36,351 nucleotides of DNA from Nitrosomonas sp. (GCA_017984435.1 JAGNZK010000031.1:1-36351); one strand, 5' to 3'. Shown: positions 1 to 8,087, numbered from the stretch's first letter. Notes: a model not told the origin generated them from the sequence alone. Numbers and translations are program-made.

Positions 1-173
1 TGACTGACATAACGAATCATAGTGCACGGCTTTTGGTGTTAATTTACATATTTATGTGCACTATTTTACCAAATAATACAATATTGTTAAACTCAATCAG
101 TTAGTTATGATTTTTGAGTAAGCTCTATTTAATGGCCGGATCAATAAGATATATTTGAAAAACTATGCTGCCA
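1..173. other. Intergenic, AT-rich, left edge of window
   Basis: No credible reading frame is seen here. The hexamer GTGCAC occurs twice, at 22-27 and 56-61, and the first copy is followed by TGGTG, which loosely resembles an NtrC-type dyad but with wrong spacing. It may be the control region of a gene outside the window. Confidence 0.4.
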
Positions 174-204
174 TAAAAAAACAGCGCTATTGGGTAGCGC
201 TGTT
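174..204 (-). terminator. Rho-independent terminator of the YjfB-like gene
   Basis: A perfect 9-bp stem (ACAGCGCTA at 181-189 pairing with TAGCGCTGT at 195-203) closes a 5-nt loop. On the minus strand it is followed directly by a run of seven T (complement of A174-A180). It lies 22 nt after the stop codon of the gene at 226-426, so it ends that transcript. Confidence 0.85.
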
Positions 205-225
205 GTAAACGGAGAAAATGTAAGG

Positions 226-426
226 CTAAGCAGTTGTATTAATATTCTGCCCAAGATGTGAAGGCAGATTTTGTATGGGTGTATTATCCGGAATTGCCTC
301 AATCAAAGCGAGTGCGCCTGCAGCACTCAAGTCCATTGCTTTTTTAAGAACGGCAATACTGACTGCCTGATTAGTACTGGTTTCGGCCATTGTTGTTGCC
401 ACATTTGCTATACCTGTAACGTCCAT
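226..426 (-). CDS. YjfB-like putative motility protein
   Basis: A 66-residue protein matching the YjfB family of small putative motility proteins. The family pattern seen is an MDV start, a central VAVLKKAMD-like helix (here SIAVLKKAMD, about residues 23-32) and a C-terminal HLGQNI motif (residues 57-62). Members are short (about 60 residues), have no signal peptide and are found in flagellated bacteria; their biochemical role is not established. An AAGGAG ribosome binding site lies about 7 nt before the ATG. A sigma-28-like promoter lies just upstream and a strong terminator downstream, so this is probably a single-gene transcript made with late flagellar genes. It is separated from flgA by four other genes. 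Confidence 0.8.
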   Translation of the reverse strand: MDVTGIANVATTMAETSTNQAVSIAVLKKAMDLSAAGALALIEAIPDNTPIQNLPSHLGQNINTTA

Positions 427-455
427 AGAGATACTCCTTAACTTTTACAGTGTTA

Positions 456-483
456 ATAGCGGCAGACAGTACAAAATATTTTA
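456..483 (-). promoter_or_regulatory. Candidate sigma-28 (FliA) promoter of the YjfB-like gene
   Basis: Read on the minus strand, GCCGCTAT (456-463) matches the FliA -10 consensus GCCGATAA at six of eight positions. Upstream lies TAAAATAT; TAAA is 16 nt from the -10 element, and AAAA in the same run is at the canonical 15 nt. The start of transcription would fall about 20-25 nt before the ATG at 426, just upstream of the ribosome binding site. The link to a motility-family gene raises the likelihood. Confidence 0.55.
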
Positions 484-583
484 GAAATAAGGAGGAATTC
501 TTTAGTATCCATAAAATGAAGGGTGGATTTTGTTGAGTTGCAGCAGTGGGTTATTGCAAAAGATACTTTGATTTCTATGGATT

Positions 584-1183
584 TCAGTGATTTTTAAGGA
601 ATGTTGAAAAAAGCTTCTTAAATTGATCTCTCCAATTCAAGCCCACTGCCAGAGGGATTTTGACTTGAAAACTTGTGTCAGCATTTTCACCATCCAGGTA
701 CAAATAATATTGCCCTAGTTCGCTCAGCTTAATTGTTTGAGTGATGACTCCGGACTGATGTCGTTGTGCGGGTACCGACAGCACCTCGAATTCCTGCTGA
801 TTTTCTTTCTCATCAATTTCTATTTTAACTAAACGTAGTGCTAACGGGATATCACGAGCTGATTCCGGGTACAATAAATCAATAGAGATATTCAGCATGC
901 CGAGTCTGGGTATCTTGCCACACTGCACGGGCATATAAGGTGACCGGATGGTATCCCCAGGTACCTCGTAATCGTCGGGGAGATAATAGCCTGAGTAGCC
1001 TACGATCAGTGCCTCTGTTTCTATGGTACAAGCGCCGCCGCGAAAACCCTTCGGATATGTGTCGGATAAATCACCTTGTGAGCTTGTACGATACAATACA
1101 CCAAACGCTATGAAAGTTAACATAATCCCAACTAAAGCTGCGAACCGGAACTTATGGGATGGTGATTCTGATTTAACTGACAT
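584..1183 (-). CDS. Hypothetical single-pass envelope protein
   Basis: I do not recognise the family. The protein has a short basic N-terminus, one hydrophobic segment at about residues 13-32 (AALVGIMLTFIAFGVLY) and a roughly 165-residue polar domain that should lie in the periplasm. That domain carries two cysteines (in GGACTI and PVQCGK) that could form a disulphide, and its C-terminal half is rich in beta-type alternation, ending in a basic helix. The frame stays open to a TTG at 1189, two codons earlier; neither start has a good ribosome binding site, and ATG at 1183 is preferred only on codon type. It may be a lineage-restricted nitrosomonad gene. It is transcribed alone, with no obvious partner. 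Confidence 0.65.
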   Translation of the reverse strand: MSVKSESPSHKFRFAALVGIMLTFIAFGVLYRTSSQGDLSDTYPKGFRGGACTIETEALIVGYSGYYLPDDYEVPGDTIRSPYMPVQCGKIPRLGMLNISIDLLYPESARDIPLALRLVKIEIDEKENQQEFEVLSVPAQRHQSGVITQTIKLSELGQYYLYLDGENADTSFQVKIPLAVGLNWRDQFKKLFSTFLKNH

Positions 1184-1330
1184 AAACAATATTTTTCAAT
1201 TTATTCCTGCACTTAGTTAATCGGTGTATTTGTCTGAATTGATGCATCTAGTCGTATCTGAGGCCGGAAACAGGATTGATATCTATCTGCTCTTGGCGCT
1301 TGACTATCTTTTTTATTTTTCTTGTTTTCC

Positions 1331-1675
1331 TCACTTCTTTTTATCTTCCAATATTTCTTCAGTTTCTTCGTCTTCGATATCAATTAACTTGCCGCTTTTA
1401 TCGACTGTTATCCAGGTTCTTTTGCCATTCGCTTTTTTGACTCCGGCTAAATAAAGGGTGGTTTTATTTTCTTTTTCTTTCTCATTGATGAAAATTATTT
1501 TTTCCTTTTTGAGCTTGAAGATTTCTCTACCCTGTGCGTATTTTGTGATTGTTTTTTGAGCCTTGTGTGGAACATCGGACCATTCGATTTTTCTTTCTTT
1601 TGGGTCAGCATAACTTGGTGTTGAGAATGCTAGGATTGTCAGTAAGAGAAATGCGAGTGCTTTAATATTCATCAT
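1331..1675 (-). CDS. Small secreted PepSY-like protein
   Basis: A 114-residue protein with a clear signal peptide: MMNIK, then a hydrophobic core (ALAFLLLTILAF) and a cleavage-like site after SYA (about residue 23). The mature part is highly charged and follows the pattern of PepSY-like periplasmic domains: a DVP-x-KAQKTI helix, a strand with an LYLAGVKK core, and a terminal VDKSGKLI strand-turn followed by an acidic tail. Proteins of this kind are usually periplasmic and sometimes inhibit proteases, but no function can be assigned here. An AGGAAAA ribosome binding site precedes the tandem ATG ATG; the second ATG is equally possible. It stands alone between larger gaps. Confidence 0.65.
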   Translation of the reverse strand: MMNIKALAFLLLTILAFSTPSYADPKERKIEWSDVPHKAQKTITKYAQGREIFKLKKEKIIFINEKEKENKTTLYLAGVKKANGKRTWITVDKSGKLIDIEDEETEEILEDKKK

Positions 1676-1872
1676 TATTTTCCTGTTAATTTACATTAAT
1701 GTAACTAAATCTCAGCATATCCAATCAAAATTAATTAACATTGATTTATAAATGGATTGAGCCGTCATAATACTACGCTGGGATGGGAGAGATAAAGCAT
1801 TATGCATGAACCGAACCTTTAGTACGCTCAGTGCTTTCTGTCAGAGAAACTCTGTCGTTTCCAAATTGGATT

Positions 1873-2244
1873 TTATCTAATCAATATGGCAGCAGCAACG
1901 CGGCGCCCTTCTTCGACCAGAATATTATAAGTGCGGCAACAGGCTTGTGTATCCATGATTTCAATACCGATCCCCGATTTGATGAATTGGCTTAGCAAAG
2001 ATTGATCCGGGAATTGATGTTTGGCACCTGTACCCAGAATGATGATTTCCGGCGTGCGTGACAACAGACTTTCGAAATGCCGAGTTTCCAGTTGTGAGAC
2101 TGACGACACTGGCCAATCTTCAATCAGATGATCGGGTAATACAATCAAACTTTTTTCATAACGAATTTGATTGATCAATACATAACCATCGCCATAGCCG
2201 GTAAAAATATATTGATGAGCAAAATTTGCCAGATGTAATTTCAA
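1873..2244 (-). CDS. Mth938-like (DUF498/NDUFAF3-type) domain protein
   Basis: A 123-residue protein covering one Mth938-like domain. Visible family features are an N-terminal strand with IFTGYGDGYVLIN (about 13-25), the LIVLPDHLI segment, the EIIILGTGAKHQFP core (about 66-79) and the GIGIEIMDTQACCRTYNILVEEGRRVAAAIL-type C-terminus, in which a conserved aromatic follows the Thr-Arg-Thr. Bacterial members are single-domain cytoplasmic proteins of unknown activity; the mitochondrial relative NDUFAF3 is a complex I assembly factor. In many proteobacteria the gene lies near secF or nuo genes, but here it lies between small unlinked genes, so context gives no help. Confidence 0.8.
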   Translation of the reverse strand: MKLHLANFAHQYIFTGYGDGYVLINQIRYEKSLIVLPDHLIEDWPVSSVSQLETRHFESLLSRTPEIIILGTGAKHQFPDQSLLSQFIKSGIGIEIMDTQACCRTYNILVEEGRRVAAAILIR

Positions 2245-2400
2245 TGCTTTGTTTCCTATTATTTCAACTGGAATAAACTTGATTATGCATTATTCAGATC
2301 AAAATACAACCAATCTGCTGCAATTACTTATGTTCTAGGGCGATGTTACAACACAAATGAATTGTAATTCAGAGTTGCGGATGTGCAATGTTTCTTAAAA

Positions 2401-2664
2401 TCATTGTTTATCTTTCTCAGTGACTTTTTTTTTCACGAAATTGGCTAAAGTACCGAGAGTTTGAAATGTCTGAGCGCTGATCTCATCATCATTAATCGAG
2501 ATTGAAAATTCTTTCTCTAACGCTAAGATAACCGTTACAACAGCTACTGAATCAAGTTCAGGAATATTTCCCAGTAAGAAGGTATTGATAGTCATGGAGT
2601 TGATTCGTTCACCTAACCCCAGTACATCAGACAGGACTTGCTTTATTTCAATGGTGTGGTCCAT
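2401..2664 (-). CDS. Acyl carrier protein of the exosortase/EPS-associated type
   Basis: An 87-residue acyl carrier protein. The phosphopantetheine attachment motif is an ELDSVAVV sequence in place of the DSL of fatty-acid ACP, followed by an acidic recognition helix (LALEKEF) and NDDEI. The combination LLGNIPELDSVAVV plus NDDEI closely resembles ACPs of PEP-CTERM/exosortase (EpsH) polysaccharide loci rather than AcpP. It would carry an acyl or aminoacyl group on serine for a dedicated ligase. No ligase, decarboxylase or exosortase is in the window. It is transcribed in the same direction as flgA, 152 nt downstream of its stop codon. ATG at 2664 is preferred to an upstream TTG (2676); neither has a clear ribosome binding site. 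Confidence 0.8.
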   Translation of the reverse strand: MDHTIEIKQVLSDVLGLGERINSMTINTFLLGNIPELDSVAVVTVILALEKEFSISINDDEISAQTFQTLGTLANFVKKKVTEKDKQ

Positions 2665-2816
2665 TTTGATTAACAATAGAAAAACTTTTTATTTTTATAC
2701 GTATGAAAGTGACGCATCATTATAAGTCTGATTTAGGATTTTGACTTTTTTGTTTATGGAATGAGCAATCAATTGACGGCATACAGTACACCGATGAGAT
2801 ATTTTTAACTTCTGAG

Positions 2817-3536
2817 TCAAGGTTGTATTTCAACAATTGAATTCATGCGTGCAATCCCGCTCGTGATTCGTCCTGATTTATTGCGAACTTGAACAACTTG
2901 GCCTTCCGAGGCGTCAGCCAGAGCTTGACCTTCCGAACTGATACTGAACCCCCGTCCCTGAACAACCAAATTGACTTTCTGTCCGCGTAAGACAACGTAG
3001 GGTGCGCGCAGCATTTGCGGCCGTAGCGGCTGCCCGACAGTAAGATTGGTCGTGGCGACTTTACCAATGACTTGTGTTGTATCGGTAAATAGGCCATCCG
3101 GCATTTGTGTCAGATTAGCATTCTGTAGCGTAATATCTTCATATGTGAGTGTTTGTCCGGTTGCAACGGGTCGTGCTACCTGTAACACATTGGCCATCAC
3201 ATTCACTTCAGCCTGGACATAAATAGTCCAAGTTGCAGATGGGCTATTACACCGAACGCCAACGGAAGTTTTTCCCCATAAACGGCCGCCAGTCGGGACA
3301 AAGAGTTCCAGCTCCGGACACTCCGGTAAGCTAAGGTGTTTATCAATCTTGTCGACATTAGCAATGACTTGCGCAGATAGCGTTGCAGTATTACGGTAAA
3401 TAAAATCTTCTACAGCATGTTTAATTAACGAAATTTCTTGGTATTGGATGGCAGGCTTGTGCTGCGATGCCAATAAAGGGAATGAGGAAGTTACTAATAA
3501 CGATAGGCAGAGGGTTAATACTAAGCAACGTATCAT
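2817..3536 (-). CDS. flgA: Flagellar P-ring assembly chaperone FlgA
   Basis: A 239-residue periplasmic chaperone needed for FlgI subunits to polymerise into the P ring around the rod. It starts with a Sec signal peptide (about residues 1-24, ending LLAS). Two cysteines in the N-terminal domain (LPECPE and VRCNSP) fit the disulphide of FlgA. The C-terminal half is the SAF-like domain: ARPVATGQTLTYEDI, then GQPLRPQMLRAPYVVLRGQKV and the terminal GQVVQVRNKSGRI segment typical of the family. It is divergent from flgB across a 208-nt control region. Betaproteobacteria usually have flgM and flgN after flgA; here an acyl carrier protein gene follows instead. Confidence 0.93.
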   Translation of the reverse strand: MIRCLVLTLCLSLLVTSSFPLLASQHKPAIQYQEISLIKHAVEDFIYRNTATLSAQVIANVDKIDKHLSLPECPELELFVPTGGRLWGKTSVGVRCNSPSATWTIYVQAEVNVMANVLQVARPVATGQTLTYEDITLQNANLTQMPDGLFTDTTQVIGKVATTNLTVGQPLRPQMLRAPYVVLRGQKVNLVVQGRGFSISSEGQALADASEGQVVQVRNKSGRITSGIARMNSIVEIQP

Positions 3537-3557
3537 AAATTTATTCGATCATTAATT

Positions 3558-3573
3558 TTGCCGTTTTCGGCAA
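3558..3573. repeat. Inverted repeat in the flgA leader
   Basis: TTGCCG (3558-3563) and CGGCAA (3568-3573) form a 6-bp stem with a TTTT loop, 21 nt upstream of the flgA ATG. A third copy, TTGCCG, follows at 3577-3582. There is no T-run in either direction, so it is not a terminator. It could be an operator or an mRNA structure in the flgA leader. Confidence 0.45.
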
Positions 3574-3657
3574 TTATTGCCGCTGTACCGCTACCTTAAA
3601 CAGATATTTGGAAATTCATGTTTAAAGATAGCATCTATTTCATGCTTTTTTCGCTAG

Positions 3658-3673
3658 TTGATTGACTAATCAA
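3658..3673. promoter_or_regulatory. Perfect dyad between flgA and flgB
   Basis: TTGATT (3658-3663), spacer GACT, AATCAA (3668-3673) is a perfect 6-bp inverted repeat. It lies 15 nt upstream of the -24 element of the sigma-54-like promoter at 3689-3704 and so could bind a flagellar regulator, although sigma-54 activators usually bind further away. Confidence 0.35.
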
Positions 3674-3688
3674 ACCATCTATCATACC

Positions 3689-3704
3689 TGGCATGTTAAA
3701 TGCT
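3689..3704 (+). promoter_or_regulatory. Candidate sigma-54 promoter of flgB operon
   Basis: TGGCATGTTAAATGCT has the -24 GG and -12 GC dinucleotides at the exact spacing of the TGGCAC-N5-TTGCW consensus. The predicted start of transcription is near 3715, about 30 nt before the flgB ATG at 3745. Control of rod and hook operons by sigma-54 with an FleQ/FlrC-type activator is known in many gamma- and some betaproteobacteria. Confidence 0.65.
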
Positions 3705-3744
3705 AATAGAAGATTGAGAGAAATATTTAGCCAGGACTCATACA

Positions 3745-4155
3745 ATGATTAACAAACTTGATAAAGAACTAAATTTTCATCATCAAGCCTTAAGTCTGCG
3801 AGCTGCAAGGCAAGAGTTACTTTCAAGTAACGTTGCTAATGCAGATACTCCCAATTTTAAGGCGAAAGATATCGATTTTGCTAGTGTGCTAAGTGAGAAG
3901 CTTTCACCAACCACACGTCCAAACACGGTGAACTTGAATACGACATCTCCATCGCACATCAATTCCGCGACGCAAGGGGCTTTCGGAGATAGCGTATTGT
4001 ATCGTGTTCCTTTACAACCCAGCGCGGATGGTAACACAGTGGATATGGATGCGGAACGTACACGATTCGCTGATAACGCCATTAAATATGATGCAAGTAT
4101 CACATTTATTACGAATGAGTTTAGAAACTTAACGTTAGCGATGCAGGAGAGATAA
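3745..4155 (+). CDS. flgB: Flagellar proximal rod protein FlgB
   Basis: A 136-residue rod protein close to the usual length (138 in E. coli). The N-terminal helix contains the axial-protein motif LLSSNVANADTPNFKAKDIDF (about residues 25-45, within a bipartite motif shared by rod and hook proteins), and the C-terminal helix completes the coiled-coil core. FlgB forms the lowest part of the rod, next to FliE and the MS ring, and is exported by the flagellar type III apparatus without a cleaved signal. It is the first gene of the flgBCDEFGHIJ run, preceded by a CCAGGA ribosome binding site and a sigma-54-type promoter. flgC starts 2 nt after its stop. Confidence 0.95.
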   Translation: MINKLDKELNFHHQALSLRAARQELLSSNVANADTPNFKAKDIDFASVLSEKLSPTTRPNTVNLNTTSPSHINSATQGAFGDSVLYRVPLQPSADGNTVDMDAERTRFADNAIKYDASITFITNEFRNLTLAMQER

Positions 4156-4157
4156 AA

Positions 4158-4562
4158 ATGTCATTATTTAATGTATTCGATATTGCAAGTTCGGCAATGT
4201 CAGCACAATCCCAGCGATTAAACGTGGTTGCCAGTAATCTCTCCAACGCGGATAGTGTCACCAGTTCAACGGGTGAACCCTATCGTGGACGCCAAGTGGT
4301 TTTTAGTACATTACAAGCAGCTGCCAATGGTGCGAGTGGCGTTAAAGTTGCTGGTGTTGTTCATGATCCTTCGCCAATGCGGCAAGTATTTGAACCGAAG
4401 CACCCATTCGCGGATAAAAATGGATACGTGACAATGCCTAATGTCAATGTCGTCGATGAAATGGTCAATATGATGTCTGCATCGCGTTCCTATCAGAATA
4501 GTGTAGATATGATGAATACCACCAAATCACTATTACAAAAAACACTGTCTATTGGTCAATAA
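4158..4562 (+). CDS. flgC: Flagellar proximal rod protein FlgC
   Basis: At 134 residues it equals the E. coli protein in length. The N-terminal motif VVASNLSNADSV (about 24-35) and the C-terminal NVNVVDEMVNMMSASRSYQNSVDM segment (about residues 95-119) are the two conserved ends of axial proteins, here in the FlgC-specific form. FlgC builds the proximal rod with FlgB and FlgF. Spacing of 2 nt to flgB and 8 nt to flgD, plus an AAGGAG site for flgD overlapping the flgC stop, suggests translational coupling. Confidence 0.95.
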   Translation: MSLFNVFDIASSAMSAQSQRLNVVASNLSNADSVTSSTGEPYRGRQVVFSTLQAAANGASGVKVAGVVHDPSPMRQVFEPKHPFADKNGYVTMPNVNVVDEMVNMMSASRSYQNSVDMMNTTKSLLQKTLSIGQ

Positions 4563-4570
4563 AGGAGTAC

Positions 4571-5239
4571 ATGATGAGTGCAATTCAACAAGCCAGTTCA
4601 CAGGTAGCCGCATCGGCAACTGCGACAGGCATCATAGCTAAAAAGAATGCTGAGAATCCACAGGATCGCTTCTTGAAACTTCTGGTCACGCAGATGAAGA
4701 ATCAAGATCCGCTTAAACCTCTTGATAATGCAGAAGTTACCAGCCAATTGGCGCAGATCAGCACCGTAACGGGTATCGATAAATTGAATACGACACTGCA
4801 ACTGCTAACCGCTGATGTTGAAGATAGTTTGTCAGTGGAGGCGGCGGGAATGATAGGACATAGTGTTTTTGTGCCTGGAACATCTATTCCACTTAAGAGT
4901 GGTGAGGCTGTGGCTGGTATTGAATTAGCACAACCGGTTGATCAACTTACAGTAAAGATATTGGATAGCTCAGGTATACCTATTCGGCAAATGGAACTTG
5001 GCGCAAAGCCAACAGGCATTAGTACGATTGCATGGGATGGTAAAACAGACAGTGGTGCAGATGCAGCTGATGGGGATTACACTTTTATTGTTAATGCAAA
5101 ACAAGGTGGCAATGAAGTTAAAGTCAATACGCTTTCATTGGGTTTGGTGAATAGCGTTACACCCGGTGAAAATAGTGCGCTTCTTGATATGGGTAAATTA
5201 GGGCTTGTCAATTTATCTGATGTCAAACGGGTATTTTAA
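4571..5239 (+). CDS. flgD: Flagellar hook cap / assembly protein FlgD
   Basis: A 222-residue hook scaffolding protein that caps the growing hook and lets FlgE subunits polymerise. The conserved N-terminal region FLKLLVTQMKNQDPLKPLDN (residues 34-53) followed by EVTSQLAQIS is diagnostic. The middle carries an FlgD Ig-like domain with the typical IAWDGKTDSGADAADGDYTF turn. The start may be either of the tandem ATG codons at 4571 and 4574; the AAGGAG site spaces better to the second. It lies between flgC and flgE in the usual order. Confidence 0.95.
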   Translation: MMSAIQQASSQVAASATATGIIAKKNAENPQDRFLKLLVTQMKNQDPLKPLDNAEVTSQLAQISTVTGIDKLNTTLQLLTADVEDSLSVEAAGMIGHSVFVPGTSIPLKSGEAVAGIELAQPVDQLTVKILDSSGIPIRQMELGAKPTGISTIAWDGKTDSGADAADGDYTFIVNAKQGGNEVKVNTLSLGLVNSVTPGENSALLDMGKLGLVNLSDVKRVF

Positions 5240-5252
5240 TTAGGAGATCATC

Positions 5253-6506
5253 ATGAGTTTTCAACATGGTTTAAGTGGACTGAGCGCGGCATCGACCAAT
5301 TTGGATGTCATTGGAAATAATATCGCCAATGTAAATACTGTTGGATTTAAACAATCGCAAGCTCAATTTACCGATATTTTTGCAAATTCACTGAGTGGGG
5401 CAGGCTCATCTCAAGTCGGCATTGGGGCCCGAGTGTCGACTGTTGCTCAATCATTTAGCCAGGGAGGCATATCGCCGACCAGCAATCCATTGGATATTGC
5501 CATTAATGGCCAAGGTTTTTATCGTATGGATGAAGGTGGTGTGATTAGTTATAGTAGAAATGGCCAATTTCATGTTGATGGTAACGGATTTCTTACTAAT
5601 GCGAATGGAGCTAATCTAACGGGCTATATGGCGGATACAAATGGAAACATCGACGCCAGCAAACCGACCAATCTGAAGTTAACTACTTCCGATCTTGCTC
5701 CTCAAGCGACATCGATATTTGAATTGGGTTTTAATCTGAACTCAGGCGATGATCCGGCTGCTGTAACAACGTTTAGTGTAAATGATCTGGATAGCCGTAA
5801 CTGGGAAACATCGGGAAGTATTTTCGATAGTTTGGGTAATGAGCATTCTCTCGTTACTTATTTCCAGAAATCGGCTGCTAATACTTGGAATGTCTATGCA
5901 ACCGTTGATGGCACAGTTGATGCCGCCGGCGTGCCTCAAGGCGTTACCTTGAGCTCACAGGCTTTAACCTTCGATGGAACCGGGGCATTAATTTTACCTA
6001 CAGCACCTATTACTGTAGATGTTGATTGGACAGCCATTAATCCAACGTTAGGCGCTGTTTCTCCTCTGAGCTTCTCACTGGATTTAACCAAGGGTACTCA
6101 GCATGGAGCAGACCGTTCCAGTCCCAATTTTATCTCACAAGATGGTTTTGGCGCTGGCCGATTGGCTGGCTTTGTCACGTCTGCCGATGGTTTGATTCAA
6201 GGCAGTTACACGAATAGCCAAACTAGGACACTTGGACAAATTGTTTTGGCGAACTTTATTAATCCACAGGGACTGAATCCTGTTGGAGATGGCCGTTGGA
6301 TAGAGACTCCAAGCTCTGGTCAACCTGTAGTTGGGCCGCCAGAAACAGGAACATTGGGCTCACTTCAAGCTTCCGCTGTTGAAGATGCTAATGTTGATCT
6401 AACTACTGAGTTGGTAAAAATGATCACGGCGCAGCGCATGTATCAGGCTAATGCTAAAACAATTGAAACTCAGGATGCCATTATGCAAACACTGGTTAAT
6501 CTTTAA
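5253..6506 (+). CDS. flgE: Flagellar hook protein FlgE
   Basis: A 417-residue hook subunit (402 in E. coli). The N-terminus MSFQHGLSGLSAASTNLDVI and the rod-like GNNIANVNTVGFKQS motif (about 22-36) are typical, as are the internal PTSNPLDIAINGQGFYRM segment and the C-terminal DLTTELVKMITAQRMYQANA region. It polymerises into the curved universal joint between rod and filament. A TAGGAG ribosome binding site lies 8 nt before the ATG. The central surface domain (about residues 140-320) is the variable part. It sits between flgD and flgF. Confidence 0.95.
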   Translation: MSFQHGLSGLSAASTNLDVIGNNIANVNTVGFKQSQAQFTDIFANSLSGAGSSQVGIGARVSTVAQSFSQGGISPTSNPLDIAINGQGFYRMDEGGVISYSRNGQFHVDGNGFLTNANGANLTGYMADTNGNIDASKPTNLKLTTSDLAPQATSIFELGFNLNSGDDPAAVTTFSVNDLDSRNWETSGSIFDSLGNEHSLVTYFQKSAANTWNVYATVDGTVDAAGVPQGVTLSSQALTFDGTGALILPTAPITVDVDWTAINPTLGAVSPLSFSLDLTKGTQHGADRSSPNFISQDGFGAGRLAGFVTSADGLIQGSYTNSQTRTLGQIVLANFINPQGLNPVGDGRWIETPSSGQPVVGPPETGTLGSLQASAVEDANVDLTTELVKMITAQRMYQANAKTIETQDAIMQTLVNL

Positions 6507-6531
6507 TTTCTTTAGATTCGGGTAGAAGCTC

Positions 6532-7275
6532 ATGGATCGACTTATCTATACCGCAATGACTGGGGCAAACCATACGATCAATCAGCAGGCTACGGTTGCC
6601 CATAATCTTGCTAATGCTGCAACAAACGGTTATCGAGCCGAGAATAATGCATTCCGTGCTGTTCCAGTATTTGGCGATGGATTACCTACACGTGCATTTG
6701 TTGTTGATTCAACAATAGGCGCAGATTTTACACCGGGGACATTGCAAACAACCGGCCGTGATCTGGATGTCGCCATTAAAGGTTCCGGTTGGATTACCGT
6801 GCAATTGGATAATGGTGAGGAAGCCTATACTCGCAACGGTAGTTTGCAAGTGAGTCCTAATGGTATTTTATTAACGCAAAATGGACTGAAAGTGAAAGGC
6901 GATAGAGGAATTATTACAATTCCTCCGGAAACCCGTATCACAATTGGTGTCGACGGAACGGTGTCGTCTGTTCCCATTAATCCCCAACCTAACACAGTTG
7001 CATCAGTGGGTCGTATTAAGCTGGTTAATCCGCCCGAAGAGAATCTTGTTAAAGGTGCTGATGGCTTATTTCGTCTTAAGGAGAGCGGCGAAGCACAAGT
7101 TGATGCCAGAGTTAGGTTAGTGGATGGGACATTGGAGGGTAGCAATGTGAATGTTGTGCACGAGATGGTTAGTATGATAGCGCTTGCCCGTCAGTTTGAT
7201 ATGCAAATGAAAATGCTGGAAAGCGCAGAACGCAATGCACAGCAAGCCAGTGAAATAATGGTTGTAAGACTTTAA
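6532..7275 (+). CDS. flgF: Flagellar proximal rod protein FlgF
   Basis: A 247-residue rod protein (251 in E. coli). It begins [20 protein letters not shown] with the [18 protein letters not shown] motif (about residues 23-40), contains [17 protein letters not shown] and ends with the [21 protein letters not shown] helix. FlgF and FlgG share this architecture; the MDR start and the order before flgG identify this one as FlgF. It joins FlgB and FlgC in the proximal rod. No strong ribosome binding site is seen (GGGTAGAAGCTC before ATG). Confidence 0.94.
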   Translation: MDRLIYTAMTGANHTINQQATVAHNLANAATNGYRAENNAFRAVPVFGDGLPTRAFVVDSTIGADFTPGTLQTTGRDLDVAIKGSGWITVQLDNGEEAYTRNGSLQVSPNGILLTQNGLKVKGDRGIITIPPETRITIGVDGTVSSVPINPQPNTVASVGRIKLVNPPEENLVKGADGLFRLKESGEAQVDARVRLVDGTLEGSNVNVVHEMVSMIALARQFDMQMKMLESAERNAQQASEIMVVRL

Positions 7276-7304
7276 TCAGACACAAATTTAAGAGGGTAAT
7301 GATT

Positions 7305-8087
7305 ATGATACGTTCATTATGGATTTCCAAAACGGGTCTTGATGCACAGCAAACCAAAATGGATGTCATTTCAAATAACTTGGCGAATGTCAGTACTAAT
7401 GGGTTTAAACGTGCTCGCGCGGTTTTTGAGGATCTACTGTACCAAACAGTGCGCCAACCAGGGGCTCAATCTTCCCAGCAAACTCAATTGCCCTCAGGCT
7501 TACAGATAGGTACTGGTGTTAAACCGGTTGCAACAGAAAGTATATTTACCCAAGGTGGACTGCAACAAACGGATAATCAACGCGATGTTGCCATACGGGG
7601 GGTAGGTTTTTTTCAAGTTTTGTTACCCGATGGTACAGCGGCTTACACACGTGATGGTGCGTTTCAATCCGATCTGAATGGTCAACTTGTAACATCCAGT
7701 GGCTATGCAGTACAACCAGCGATTGTTGTTCCCCCAAATGCACAGAGTATCACAATCGCACGAGACGGGACGGTATCTGCAACAGTACCTGGTTCTACTG
7801 CACCTATCCAAGTTGGTAATGTCCAACTGGCCAGTTTTGTAAATCCGGCGGGATTGCAGAAAATGGGTGAAAACCTGTATATGGAAACTGCATCCAGTGG
7901 AACACCTAATCAGAATGCTCCCGGTACTAATGGGTTAGGGCTGTTAGAACAAAATTTTGTTGAAACTTCTAATGTCAATGTTGTGGAAGAGTTGGTTAGT
8001 ATGATTCAAACCCAGCGTGCATATGAGATGAATTCCAAGTCAATTGAAACCTCAGATCAAATGCTACAAAGATTAGCGCAGCTATAG
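7305..8087 (+). CDS. flgG: Flagellar distal rod protein FlgG
   Basis: The distal rod subunit, on which the P and L rings assemble. [20 protein letters not shown] and [20 protein letters not shown] (about residues 23-42) are highly characteristic, as is the C-terminal [23 protein letters not shown]. The frame is open to an ATG at 7299, but AGAGGG at 7291-7296 is only 2 nt from it and 8 nt from the ATG at 7305. Starting at 7305 gives 260 residues, the same as E. coli FlgG, and the standard MIRSLW start. flgH follows within 27 nt. Confidence 0.95.
   Translation: MIRSLWISKTGLDAQQTKMDVISNNLANVSTNGFKRARAVFEDLLYQTVRQPGAQSSQQTQLPSGLQIGTGVKPVATESIFTQGGLQQTDNQRDVAIRGVGFFQVLLPDGTAAYTRDGAFQSDLNGQLVTSSGYAVQPAIVVPPNAQSITIARDGTVSATVPGSTAPIQVGNVQLASFVNPAGLQKMGENLYMETASSGTPNQNAPGTNGLGLLEQNFVETSNVNVVEELVSMIQTQRAYEMNSKSIETSDQMLQRLAQL

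Noticed and set aside
1-65. NtrC-like binding site with GTGCAC repeats
   Set aside because: The half-site spacing is one base off the usual dyad and no target gene is visible in the window.
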